64,000 bases of DNA from a virus. This document shows, in pieces, positions 24,885 to 32,312 of the stretch (the stretch's first letter is position 1; each line of letters starts with the position of its first letter). A model generated the notes under the pieces. The model had not been told where the DNA came from. It saw nothing but the letters and a program-made list of their open reading frames with translations, and ran no database searches. Position numbers and translations under genes: made by a program. The stretch is taken from positions 101,735 to 165,734 of the IMG/VR virus record IMGVR_UViG_3300032308_002078; one strand, given 5' to 3'.

Positions 24885-26648
24885 ATGTCAAACGTACAAC
24901 AATTATTAGAAAGCGCTGCGGGTTCTTGGAAGAACTTGCAAAGCGACGCTGCTAAATTGTCTAGCAAATGGAATAAAACCGGTTTGTTAGAAGGTTTAGT
25001 TGAGGTTGACAAAAACAATATGTCAATCTTGTTAGAAAACCAAGCCAAGCAATTGGTAACTGAAGCCAACCAAATCTCTTCTAACTCTTCTTTCACTTCA
25101 GGTGGACAGGGTGAAAACTGGGCTGGTATTGCTTTGCCTTTAGTTCGTAAAGTATTCGGAACTATCGTTGCTAAAGAATTCGTTTCAGTTCAACCAATGA
25201 ACATGCCTTCAGGACTTGTGTTCTTCTTGGATTTCCAATATGGTAACTCTAAGACTCCTTTCACAGCTGGTTCATCTTTGTATGGTAACCGTAACACTGC
25301 TTCTCAGTTCCCCTTCTCTACTCCTGCTCCTGTAGGTGGTTTGTATGGTGGTCCTGAAGGTCGTTTCACTTACGCTACTAACCAATTCTCTAGCTCTGCT
25401 ATTCAAATGACTGCTTCTATTGCTAACTCTTTAACTACAGTTGGTGCTGGAACTGGTTCTATTGTTTCTGCTTCATGGGCTGAATTACAATTTGATTCTG
25501 ATTACTCAGCTTCAGTTGCCGCTGGTCAAGTTTACAAATTTACTGTAACTGCTTCAGCTATGCCTTCATTTGACCAAGATGCAGTTCGTGGATTCGTATT
25601 GAGTTCAGGTTCAAACTTCTCAGCTACTACTTTGTTACCTAACTTCACAAGTTACAACTACACTGCTAATACTATTAGTTTCTTCTACACTGCTTCTGCT
25701 AACTTCGCTACTACTCCTCAATCAGGTTCATTAGTAACTGTATTCTATCAGAAGTCTACTTCTCAAGATGGTATCAACGTTACTTCAGGTAACAACCAAG
25801 CTTCTGCTATCGGTGGTAACCAATCAGGTCGTGGTGATTTCGAAGCTTCAGGTTCATTCTCTGTACCTAACGCTGCTAACTCAGCTCAGATTGATATCCC
25901 TGAAATCAACGTTAGAATGCAATCACAGCCTATCACTGCTAAAACCAAGAAATTGAAGGCAGTATGGACTCCTGAATTTGCTCAAGATTTAGCTGCTTAC
26001 CAGAACATCGACGCTGAAGCTGAATTGACTAACATTATGAGTGAGTACATTTCAATGGAAATTGATTTGGAAATCTTGGATATGTTGATTGAAGATGCAG
26101 CTGCTGCTACTGAGTACTGGTCAGCTATTAACAACCAGTCAATCACTGCTGCTGGTGTTAGTGCTTCTAGCTTAGGATTCTACAACACTCAAGGTCAATG
26201 GTTCCAAACTTTGGGAACTAAGATCCAAAAGGTGTCTAACAAAATCCACCAGTTGACTTTACGTGGAGGTGCTAACTTCTTAGTTACTTCTCCTACTATC
26301 GCAACTATTTTGGAATCAATTCCTGGTTTCGCTTCTACTTCAAACGGTGAAGCTGATCAAATGGAATATGCTTTCGGTGTACAGAAAATCGGTTCAGTAA
26401 ACGGTCGTTACAAAGTTTACAAGAACCCTTACATGACCGAAAACTTGATCCTTATGGGTTATAGAGGTTCTCAGTTCTTGGAAACAGGTGCTGTATTCTC
26501 TCCTTACATCCCATTGATCATGACTCCTTTGGTGTACGATCCAGAAACCTTCACACCACGTAAAGGTCTTTTGACTCGCTACGCTAAGAAGATGTTGCGT
26601 CCTGAATTCTATGGTAAGATCTACATCAGTGGATTGAACACCATCTAA
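24885..26648 (+). CDS. gp23: Major capsid protein (gp23-like)
   Basis: 587 residues. The N-terminal 60 residues are a helical delta-like domain; LVTE60 followed by ANQISSNSSFTSGGQGENW is the probable gp21 cleavage region, matching T4 gp23 cleavage after E65. The conserved core follows (GIALPLVRKVFGTIVAKEFV; FQYGNSKTPFTAGSSLYGNR; KTKKLKAVWTPEFAQDLAAY; NFLVTSPTIATILESIPGF; MTPLVYDPETFTPRKGLLTR). It forms the HK97-fold shell. A 42-nt A-rich leader precedes the ATG, and a strong terminator follows. Codon choice (TTG, AAC, TTC) is distinct from flanking genes, consistent with very high expression. Confidence 0.96.
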   Translation: MSNVQQLLESAAGSWKNLQSDAAKLSSKWNKTGLLEGLVEVDKNNMSILLENQAKQLVTEANQISSNSSFTSGGQGENWAGIALPLVRKVFGTIVAKEFVSVQPMNMPSGLVFFLDFQYGNSKTPFTAGSSLYGNRNTASQFPFSTPAPVGGLYGGPEGRFTYATNQFSSSAIQMTASIANSLTTVGAGTGSIVSASWAELQFDSDYSASVAAGQVYKFTVTASAMPSFDQDAVRGFVLSSGSNFSATTLLPNFTSYNYTANTISFFYTASANFATTPQSGSLVTVFYQKSTSQDGINVTSGNNQASAIGGNQSGRGDFEASGSFSVPNAANSAQIDIPEINVRMQSQPITAKTKKLKAVWTPEFAQDLAAYQNIDAEAELTNIMSEYISMEIDLEILDMLIEDAAAATEYWSAINNQSITAAGVSASSLGFYNTQGQWFQTLGTKIQKVSNKIHQLTLRGGANFLVTSPTIATILESIPGFASTSNGEADQMEYAFGVQKIGSVNGRYKVYKNPYMTENLILMGYRGSQFLETGAVFSPYIPLIMTPLVYDPETFTPRKGLLTRYAKKMLRPEFYGKIYISGLNTI

Positions 26649-26673
26649 TTTAGAATAACATTAGATTAAAAGA

Positions 26674-26701
26674 AGCCCCGAGAAATCGGGGCTTTTTTTT
26701 A
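26674..26701 (+). terminator. Strong Rho-independent terminator after capsid gene
   Basis: Perfect 8-bp stem AGCCCCGA / TCGGGGCT with a GAAA tetraloop, followed by eight T. It is the strongest terminator in the window. Confidence 0.95.
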
Positions 26702-26704
26702 CTA

Positions 26705-26729
26705 GTATAGGCCTATACAATATGTATAC
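26705..26729 (+). promoter_or_regulatory. Perfect 14-bp palindrome, candidate operator
   Basis: GTATAGGCCTATAC (26705-26718) is a perfect palindrome, followed by a second palindrome GTATAC (26724-26729). It lies between the capsid terminator and ATG 26754. It shares TATAC/GTATA halves with TATACGTATA at 23472 on the other side of the capsid operon. A protein-binding operator is inferred. Confidence 0.5.
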
Positions 26730-26753
26730 TAAAACGTTATAAATTAGTTACTT

Positions 26754-27668
26754 ATGAAAGAGACTCCAAGTCAGTTACCTATCCAAAGTTTTGTTATGAA
26801 CTTTCCCTTTTCCTTATCAACAGCAGATCCAAATAATATTTGGATGCAAGAATTAACAGATGAGGAACTAGCAATTAATAAACCTAAAGCTTACAAGCAA
26901 TTTATGGACTTGTATAATTTTGTTGCTGGTGGTGCTTTAGTAAACTTATTACCTTCAGAAGGCAATTTTCAAGACCAAGTTTATGTGGCTAATTTAGGTA
27001 TTTATTTACCTCATATTAAAAAAGAAAATCATATTATTTTATCTAATTTTACTTCAGACCCTCGTAGAGGTGAAGAATTAGTTGGAGAAAAATATTTTAA
27101 CCAAATGGGTTATAAAACAGCCATTTCTCCTTTTAAATGGGAAGGTGAAGCTGATTTAAAATACCTTTATGGAAACAAATATATTGGTGGTTATGGTATT
27201 CGTTCAAATATTAAAGCATATGAATGGATGGAAGAACAATATAATATGGATATTATCAAAGTAGCTATGGTTGATGAGTATTTATATCATTTAGATTGTT
27301 CTATTTTTGCTTTAAATACTGAACAAACTTTAATTTGTACTGAATTGTTTGATGAGGACGAATTAAAAATGATTGAAAAAGAAACAGAAATCATTGATAT
27401 TAATGTTGATGATGCTTTAGGTGGAATAACTAACTCTGTTCGCTTAGGTAATATGGTTTTATGTGCTTCAAACATTTCAGAAATGAAAAAAACTCATGAA
27501 TATTATGAGGCTGAAGTTCATAAACTTAAAACGTTAGAAAAGATTTGTGGTGATGCTGGTATGGAACCTGTTATCTTTAACTTATCAGAATATATGAAAT
27601 CAGGTGCTATGTTGTCTTGTATGATGATGCATTTGAATAGAGTTGACCATAATAAAACCTTATTATAA
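26754..27668 (+). CDS. DDAH / amidinotransferase (pentein) family enzyme
   Basis: 304 residues. Pentein-fold motifs are visible in order: FKWEGEADLKYL (E130-E132-D134, substrate binding), GNKYIGGYGIRS, YHLDCSIF (H179, D181) and C-terminal SGAMLSCMMMHLN (C289). His-x-Asp plus a late Cys after a Ser-Gly is the catalytic layout of dimethylarginine dimethylaminohydrolases and related arginine-modifying enzymes, which attack the guanidinium carbon through a Cys thiolate. Family membership is supported by order and spacing; the exact reaction is open. The stop overlaps the start of the phosphatidylserine decarboxylase by one base, so the two are probably made together. No TTTG promoter precedes it; a palindrome does. 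Confidence 0.78.
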   Translation: MKETPSQLPIQSFVMNFPFSLSTADPNNIWMQELTDEELAINKPKAYKQFMDLYNFVAGGALVNLLPSEGNFQDQVYVANLGIYLPHIKKENHIILSNFTSDPRRGEELVGEKYFNQMGYKTAISPFKWEGEADLKYLYGNKYIGGYGIRSNIKAYEWMEEQYNMDIIKVAMVDEYLYHLDCSIFALNTEQTLICTELFDEDELKMIEKETEIIDINVDDALGGITNSVRLGNMVLCASNISEMKKTHEYYEAEVHKLKTLEKICGDAGMEPVIFNLSEYMKSGAMLSCMMMHLNRVDHNKTLL

Positions 27669-28399
27669 TGGCACAAACATTACAAGAATGGTTAAGTACT
27701 GAGGTTAAACAACTTCAAAAAATGCCTGTGGGTGAATTATCTAATGTATTTTTCTTTAGAGACCCAATTCGTCCTAATTATATTGACCATGAGCATTTTT
27801 ATTCACCAGCTGATGGAACTATTTTATATCAAAAGTTTATTAAGGATCCTACTGAACCTATAGTTGAAATTAAGGGTATGAATTATACTCTTCAAGATGT
27901 TATGGGCGATGATGAGTACAATAAACCTTCATTAGTTATTGGTATATTTATGTCGTTTTATGACGTTCACATCAATCGCATACCCTATGGAGGCCTGTTA
28001 TCATATAAACCACTAGACGCGATACAGTCAACTAATAAGCCCATGTTAGCTGTAGAAAAGGATATTTTAAATAAAAAAATTAACCCCGCAAACATGGAGT
28101 ACTTAAAGTATAATGAACGTATGTGGAATAAAATTTATTCACCATCTTTAGATTATACTTACTACCTAATTCAGATTGCAGATGAAGATGTAAACGTAAT
28201 TGCTCCATTTACTATGGATCAAAATGATATGTTTGCTCAAAACGAAAGATTTTCTTTAATAAGATGGGGTTCACAAGTTGATTTGGTGTTGCCATTAGAT
28301 GATAGATATGATTTCGAGTTATGTTTAGATGATGCTATGCATGTTAATGCTGGCTTAGACCAACTTGTAAAAATTAATTTTAATGAATACACAACCTAA
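27668..28399 (+). CDS. psd: Phosphatidylserine decarboxylase family enzyme
   Basis: 243 residues. Conserved text includes FFRDPIRPNYID, SPADGT (D49), IGIFMSFYDVHINRIPYGG (H101) and RWGSQVDLVLP (G201-S202). The last corresponds to the autocleavage LGST / FGS[RT]VD site that yields the pyruvoyl cofactor, so the Asp-His-Ser triad is present. Length is near the short bacterial/archaeal-type family; no membrane helix is evident. The enzyme converts phosphatidylserine to phosphatidylethanolamine at the membrane surface. It overlaps its DDAH-like neighbour by 1 bp and PhoH by 17 bp. A phage-borne copy implies lipid remodelling, or a related decarboxylation, in the infected cell. Confidence 0.83.
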   Translation: MAQTLQEWLSTEVKQLQKMPVGELSNVFFFRDPIRPNYIDHEHFYSPADGTILYQKFIKDPTEPIVEIKGMNYTLQDVMGDDEYNKPSLVIGIFMSFYDVHINRIPYGGLLSYKPLDAIQSTNKPMLAVEKDILNKKINPANMEYLKYNERMWNKIYSPSLDYTYYLIQIADEDVNVIAPFTMDQNDMFAQNERFSLIRWGSQVDLVLPLDDRYDFELCLDDAMHVNAGLDQLVKINFNEYTT

Positions 28400-29111
28400 T
28401 CATGAAGATGATATCTTCAAAGAAAAGCGTAAGCCAAAAAACCCAATTAAGTTTAAAATTCAATTAAACGAAGAACAAAAAGAAGCTAAAGCTAAGATTT
28501 TAGATAATACTATTACCTTATTAGCTGGTGCTGCTGGTAGTGGTAAAACTTTACTTGCTTGTCAAATTGGTTTAGAAAAATTATTTATGAGAGATGTTGA
28601 GAAAGTAATTATTACTCGACCAACTGTCTCTAAAGAAGAAATTGGATTCCTACCAGGTGACTTAAGAGAAAAAATGGATCCTTGGGTTCAACCAATTTAT
28701 CAGAATATGTTCTTACTTTATGATAAAACTAAGATTGAAGAACTTATTAAAGAAGATAAAATTGAAATTGTACCTGTATCATTTATGCGTGGTAGAACAT
28801 TTGTAAACTGTGTAGTAATTGTAGATGAAGCCCAAAACGTTACCCATGAACAAATGGAAATGATTGTGACTCGTATTGGTAAAGGATCTAAAATGATTAT
28901 TTGTGGTGATGATGCGCAAGTAGACTTAAAACAAAAGCGTGATTCTGGATTTAAATTCTTATATACCGCAGCTAAACGTATTAAAAATCTTTGTGCTATA
29001 TCTTTAAAACAAAACCATAGAGATCCTATTGTAGAAGATTTGATTAATTTATATAATGATGCTTATGAGCAAGGATTTAGTTTAACTACAAACGGAAATT
29101 CTAAAAAATAA
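28383..29111 (+). CDS. phoH: PhoH-like ATPase
   Basis: 242 residues. Walker A is GAAGSGKT (residues 49-56); Walker B is VVIVDEAQNV; a PTVSKEEIGFLPGDLREKMD loop and a QNHRDPIVEDL sensor region follow, all diagnostic of PhoH. In bacteria the family is an RNA helicase/NTPase-like protein, sometimes phosphate-responsive; it is common in marine T4-like phages but its role in infection is unresolved. It overlaps the decarboxylase by 17 bp, extending the operon of metabolic genes after the capsid terminator. Confidence 0.93.
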   Translation: MNTQPNHEDDIFKEKRKPKNPIKFKIQLNEEQKEAKAKILDNTITLLAGAAGSGKTLLACQIGLEKLFMRDVEKVIITRPTVSKEEIGFLPGDLREKMDPWVQPIYQNMFLLYDKTKIEELIKEDKIEIVPVSFMRGRTFVNCVVIVDEAQNVTHEQMEMIVTRIGKGSKMIICGDDAQVDLKQKRDSGFKFLYTAAKRIKNLCAISLKQNHRDPIVEDLINLYNDAYEQGFSLTTNGNSKK

Positions 29112-29132
29112 ATTAGAACCATACTTTTTCAA

Positions 29133-29140
29133 TATTTATA
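29133..29140 (+). promoter_or_regulatory. TATTTATA late-type motif
   Basis: Exact octamer, 10 nt before ATG 29151, separating the PhoH operon from the neck genes. Confidence 0.5.
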
Positions 29141-29150
29141 CGAAAAAGGC

Positions 29151-29573
29151 ATGGCAACTTTTACTTCCCAAATATATGAAATCTTAACACTTAATGGAGA
29201 CAACGTAGGTTCTTCTGTTACTCAAACTATTAATGGTATTAATTATGTTGATAATAGAATCCTAAGTATACCCTCAGGAGCTGTAACTACTCTTTTTAAC
29301 ATGGAAGCTACTCCAGGTGCAGGTACATTTGTAACAAGTAGTATTAAATATGTTAGAGTAACTAACACCTCAGCACTTACTCCTGTTAAATTAATTGTAT
29401 CTTCTTCAACAGAAGCTATGAGTTATTTAATAGCTACAGGTAGTTCGTATATGATGTCTACAAGTAAAATGACTGGAAGTACTAGTGGTTTATCTTTTAG
29501 TGATGTTAAATCAGTTAAAGTAGAACCATCTGGTAGTTCAGGAAGTATAGAGTATTACATAGCAACAACTTAA
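29151..29573 (+). CDS. Small beta-rich putative head/neck surface protein
   Basis: 140 residues rich in Ser, Thr, Val and Gly with few charges (GDNVGSSVTQTINGINYVDN; TSALTPVKLIVSSSTEAMSY). The composition is that of a small phage surface beta-sandwich, as in the 76-residue protein at 21609. It lies directly before the neck genes and behind its own late-type motif. A decoration or whisker role is possible; there is no motif to settle it. Confidence 0.62.
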   Translation: MATFTSQIYEILTLNGDNVGSSVTQTINGINYVDNRILSIPSGAVTTLFNMEATPGAGTFVTSSIKYVRVTNTSALTPVKLIVSSSTEAMSYLIATGSSYMMSTSKMTGSTSGLSFSDVKSVKVEPSGSSGSIEYYIATT

Positions 29574-29582
29574 TAAAAAATT

Positions 29583-30806
29583 ATGTCTAACATTCCTATT
29601 TGGCCTGGTTCATCCTCATTTGCTCAAGTTTCAGCATCATATGCTAATGGTGTTTGGCCCCCTCCAACTCCATTTGGGTTTTATGATAATGATTCTCAAT
29701 TTCAAACTGATGCTAACAAAGTAGCTAACTTTTGTGCTTTACGTTTAGGTTATCCTATTGAAAACGTTGAATTACAAGATATTAATTTTTGGGCTGGATT
29801 TGAAGAGGCAACTACTATTTACGGAAACGAACTATATGCTTTTCAAACCAGAGACAATTACTTGTCTTTAGAAGGAGTTTCAGATAGAATTGATGTAAAT
29901 AATTCTGTGTTTACTCCTACAATGGCTACTATTGTTAGATTGTCTCAACAATATGGTGAAGAAGCAGGAGCAGGCGGTAATGTAACTTGGTTTAAAGGTA
30001 GGTTAACTTTAACTCCTGGAATTCAATCTTATGATTTAGCTAAATGGGCTGAAGATGAAGGTATTGTAGGTGGAATTGAAATTAAAAATGTTTGGTATCA
30101 ACCACCACCAGCAATTAACCAATTATATTCTCCTTCTTTATTAGCAGGACAAGGTGGCTTAGGCGGTGTTCCTCCAGCTGGTATCTATGGCATGGGATAT
30201 GGTTATTCTAATTACTTAATGATGCCTACAAGTTTTACTATGCAAAACATTCAAGCAATTGAGATGCAAAACACAGTAACACTTTCAAATTATTCATTCA
30301 ATATTGTAAATAATATTATTTCTGTATTCCCTGTTCCTGGAACTGGTTTAACAGGAGAAGATTTTGATGGTGGTGATGATTTAGGATACGGTCAATATTT
30401 AGTATTTGATTTTATTAAAATACAAGATAGATTAAATGCTGTGACTGCTGATGGTACTAATAAAATTGTAAATACTTCAAATGTACCTTATGTTAACCCT
30501 ATTTACTCTAACATAAACTCAATAGGTAGAAGTTGGATTTTTGAATATACATTAGCTAAAGCAAAAGAAGTATTAGGATTAGTAAGAAATAAATATTCTC
30601 AAATTCCTATTCCAGGAGCTGAAGTAACTTTAAATGGTGATAATTTAGTAACTGCTTCTGCGACTGAAAAAGAAGCTTTAATAGCTCGATTAAGAGAATA
30701 TTTTGATCAAACTTCTCGTCAAGCATTACTTGAAAGAAGAGCAGCAGAATCAACAGCTAGAGTACAAGAAATTAACCAAGTTCCAATGACAATTTTTATA
30801 GGATAA
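29583..30806 (+). CDS. gp13: Neck protein (gp13-like)
   Basis: 407 residues. FCALRLGYPIENVELQDINF followed by WAGFEEATTIYG, and the C-terminal RSWIFEYTLAKAKEVLGLVR with PIPGAEVTLNGD, match the T4-like gp13 neck family; the last motif in particular recurs in marine T4-like phages. gp13 and gp14 form the connector between portal and tail after packaging. It is followed by gp14- and gp15-like genes in the T4 order, each 1 nt apart or overlapping. It is longer than T4 gp13 (309), with a Gly/Pro-rich insertion around residues 175-210. Confidence 0.78.
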   Translation: MSNIPIWPGSSSFAQVSASYANGVWPPPTPFGFYDNDSQFQTDANKVANFCALRLGYPIENVELQDINFWAGFEEATTIYGNELYAFQTRDNYLSLEGVSDRIDVNNSVFTPTMATIVRLSQQYGEEAGAGGNVTWFKGRLTLTPGIQSYDLAKWAEDEGIVGGIEIKNVWYQPPPAINQLYSPSLLAGQGGLGGVPPAGIYGMGYGYSNYLMMPTSFTMQNIQAIEMQNTVTLSNYSFNIVNNIISVFPVPGTGLTGEDFDGGDDLGYGQYLVFDFIKIQDRLNAVTADGTNKIVNTSNVPYVNPIYSNINSIGRSWIFEYTLAKAKEVLGLVRNKYSQIPIPGAEVTLNGDNLVTASATEKEALIARLREYFDQTSRQALLERRAAESTARVQEINQVPMTIFIG

Positions 30807-30807
30807 T

Positions 30808-31392
30808 ATGGCTTTATACGGAGGTGCCCGAGATATATCAATGTTTAGAAGAGTCAACCGAGAGTTGATGGGGAGTATTATATCTCAAGAAGTCATTTAC
30901 TACAAATATAAAATAACACAAACTAAAACAAACATGTATGGTGAAGCCTTTGAAGGTAGAAACTATGCTGACCCTGTTATGTTATTTGCTTTAATAGAAG
31001 TAGGTCCTCAAGAATCTCCAACAAGTGATTTAGGTGTTGATTTCACTTGGACTATGACTTTTAGATTTTTACGAGACGATTTGTTAAGTAAATTAAACGA
31101 AGCTAACCAAGGAGGATTTGGTACATATCAACAACCTTTTATTCAGTACGGAGCTAATATTCACCCTGAGGTAGGTGATATAATACAGTATCAAAACGGT
31201 TATTGGGAGGTAGATAACACTAATGCTACCCAATTCTTTACAGGTAAAGACCCTCAATATCCTTATAATGATGCTGAAGGAAATAATCCTTTAAATCCAG
31301 GATTAGATCAATTTGGTTATAATGTGGAAGTAAGATGTGATTGTCACTACGTGCCTTCAGATCGATTAGATATAATTAAATCAAGAATGTAA
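30808..31392 (+). CDS. gp14: Neck protein (gp14-like)
   Basis: 194 residues, shorter than T4 gp14 (256). Useful text: SQEVIYYKYKITQTKTNMYG, YGEAFEGRNYADPVMLFALI and GDIIQYQNGYWEVDNTN, the last being conserved in marine T4-like neck proteins. It starts 1 nt after the gp13-like gene and overlaps the gp15-like start by one base. Expected role: completes the head-tail connector. The assignment depends partly on gene order. Confidence 0.7.
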   Translation: MALYGGARDISMFRRVNRELMGSIISQEVIYYKYKITQTKTNMYGEAFEGRNYADPVMLFALIEVGPQESPTSDLGVDFTWTMTFRFLRDDLLSKLNEANQGGFGTYQQPFIQYGANIHPEVGDIIQYQNGYWEVDNTNATQFFTGKDPQYPYNDAEGNNPLNPGLDQFGYNVEVRCDCHYVPSDRLDIIKSRM

Positions 31393-32264
31393 TGTCTCAA
31401 GTTAGAAAACCTATACCAAAAACCCAAAAGCAGCTTTCAAAAGAGCAGCATATACCTACTTATCCTCAAGCAGGTAATCCTAATGATTTTAACCCAACCC
31501 CAACTAACAACAGAGCATTAAATACAACATTTAAAGGTGATACTACAAAACCGTTTAGTGTTGGTATTCAAGATATAGATGAAGCAATTTTTTATTATTT
31601 TGAAAATATAATTCAACCTTCTGTAATACAAAATGGACAAAGATTACCTGTTCCTGTAGTTTATGGTTCTCAAGAAAAATGGAAATCATTTCAAAAGGAT
31701 GGGTATTATAGGGACCAACTTGGTAAAATACAAGCTCCGTTGATTATGTTTAAACGTACTAATATAGACAAAAATAGACAGATAGCTAACAAGTTAGATG
31801 CTAATAACCCTAACAACTTTGGTGTGTTTACTAAACGTTATAGTCCACAAAATGCTTATGATAACTTTAAAGTATTAAATAACAGGATTCCACAAAAAGA
31901 ATATTATGCTGTGATTATGCCTGATTATTTAACTGTTACTTATGAGTGTGTTGTGTTTACTTACTATGTAGAACAATTAAATAAAATAGTAGAATCAATG
32001 GAGTATGCTTCTGATGCTTATTGGGGTAATCCTCAACGTTACCAATTTAAAGCAATGATTGATTCCTTTGGTTTTCAAACAGAATTATCTCAAGATGATG
32101 AACGTATTGTAAGAAGTACATTTAATATTAAAATAAATGGATATATAATTCCAGAGGTATTACAAAAAGATATTACAGCTTTAAAGAAATTTTCTAATAA
32201 AACTCAAATATTTATTTCAACAGAAACCACTATACCACCAACACAACCTCCATCTACTAATTAA
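31392..32264 (+). CDS. gp15: Tail terminator / sheath stabilizer (gp15-like)
   Basis: 290 residues, near T4 gp15 (272). Aligned features: VPVVYGSQEKWKSF (T4 VPITYASKEHFM), YECVVFTYYVEQLNKIVESM (T4 ELSIFTRYEDDMFQIVEQIL) and RSTFNIKINGYIIPE (T4 RIEWSLTFEVNGWMYPP). gp15 caps the contractile tail and joins it to the neck. Residues 1-55 are a Pro/Asn/Gln-rich flexible arm, and the C-terminus is Thr/Pro-rich. It completes the 13-14-15 order. Confidence 0.85.
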   Translation: MSQVRKPIPKTQKQLSKEQHIPTYPQAGNPNDFNPTPTNNRALNTTFKGDTTKPFSVGIQDIDEAIFYYFENIIQPSVIQNGQRLPVPVVYGSQEKWKSFQKDGYYRDQLGKIQAPLIMFKRTNIDKNRQIANKLDANNPNNFGVFTKRYSPQNAYDNFKVLNNRIPQKEYYAVIMPDYLTVTYECVVFTYYVEQLNKIVESMEYASDAYWGNPQRYQFKAMIDSFGFQTELSQDDERIVRSTFNIKINGYIIPEVLQKDITALKKFSNKTQIFISTETTIPPTQPPSTN

Positions 32265-32291
32265 TATTAAAATTAATTCTAAAGTTTTTAA

Positions 32292-32299
32292 TATTTATA
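32292..32299 (+). promoter_or_regulatory. TATTTATA late-type motif
   Basis: Exact octamer, 13 nt before the fibre ATG at 32313, in a 48-nt gap after gp15. Confidence 0.5.
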
Positions 32300-32312
32300 A
32301 GTAAATAAAGGA

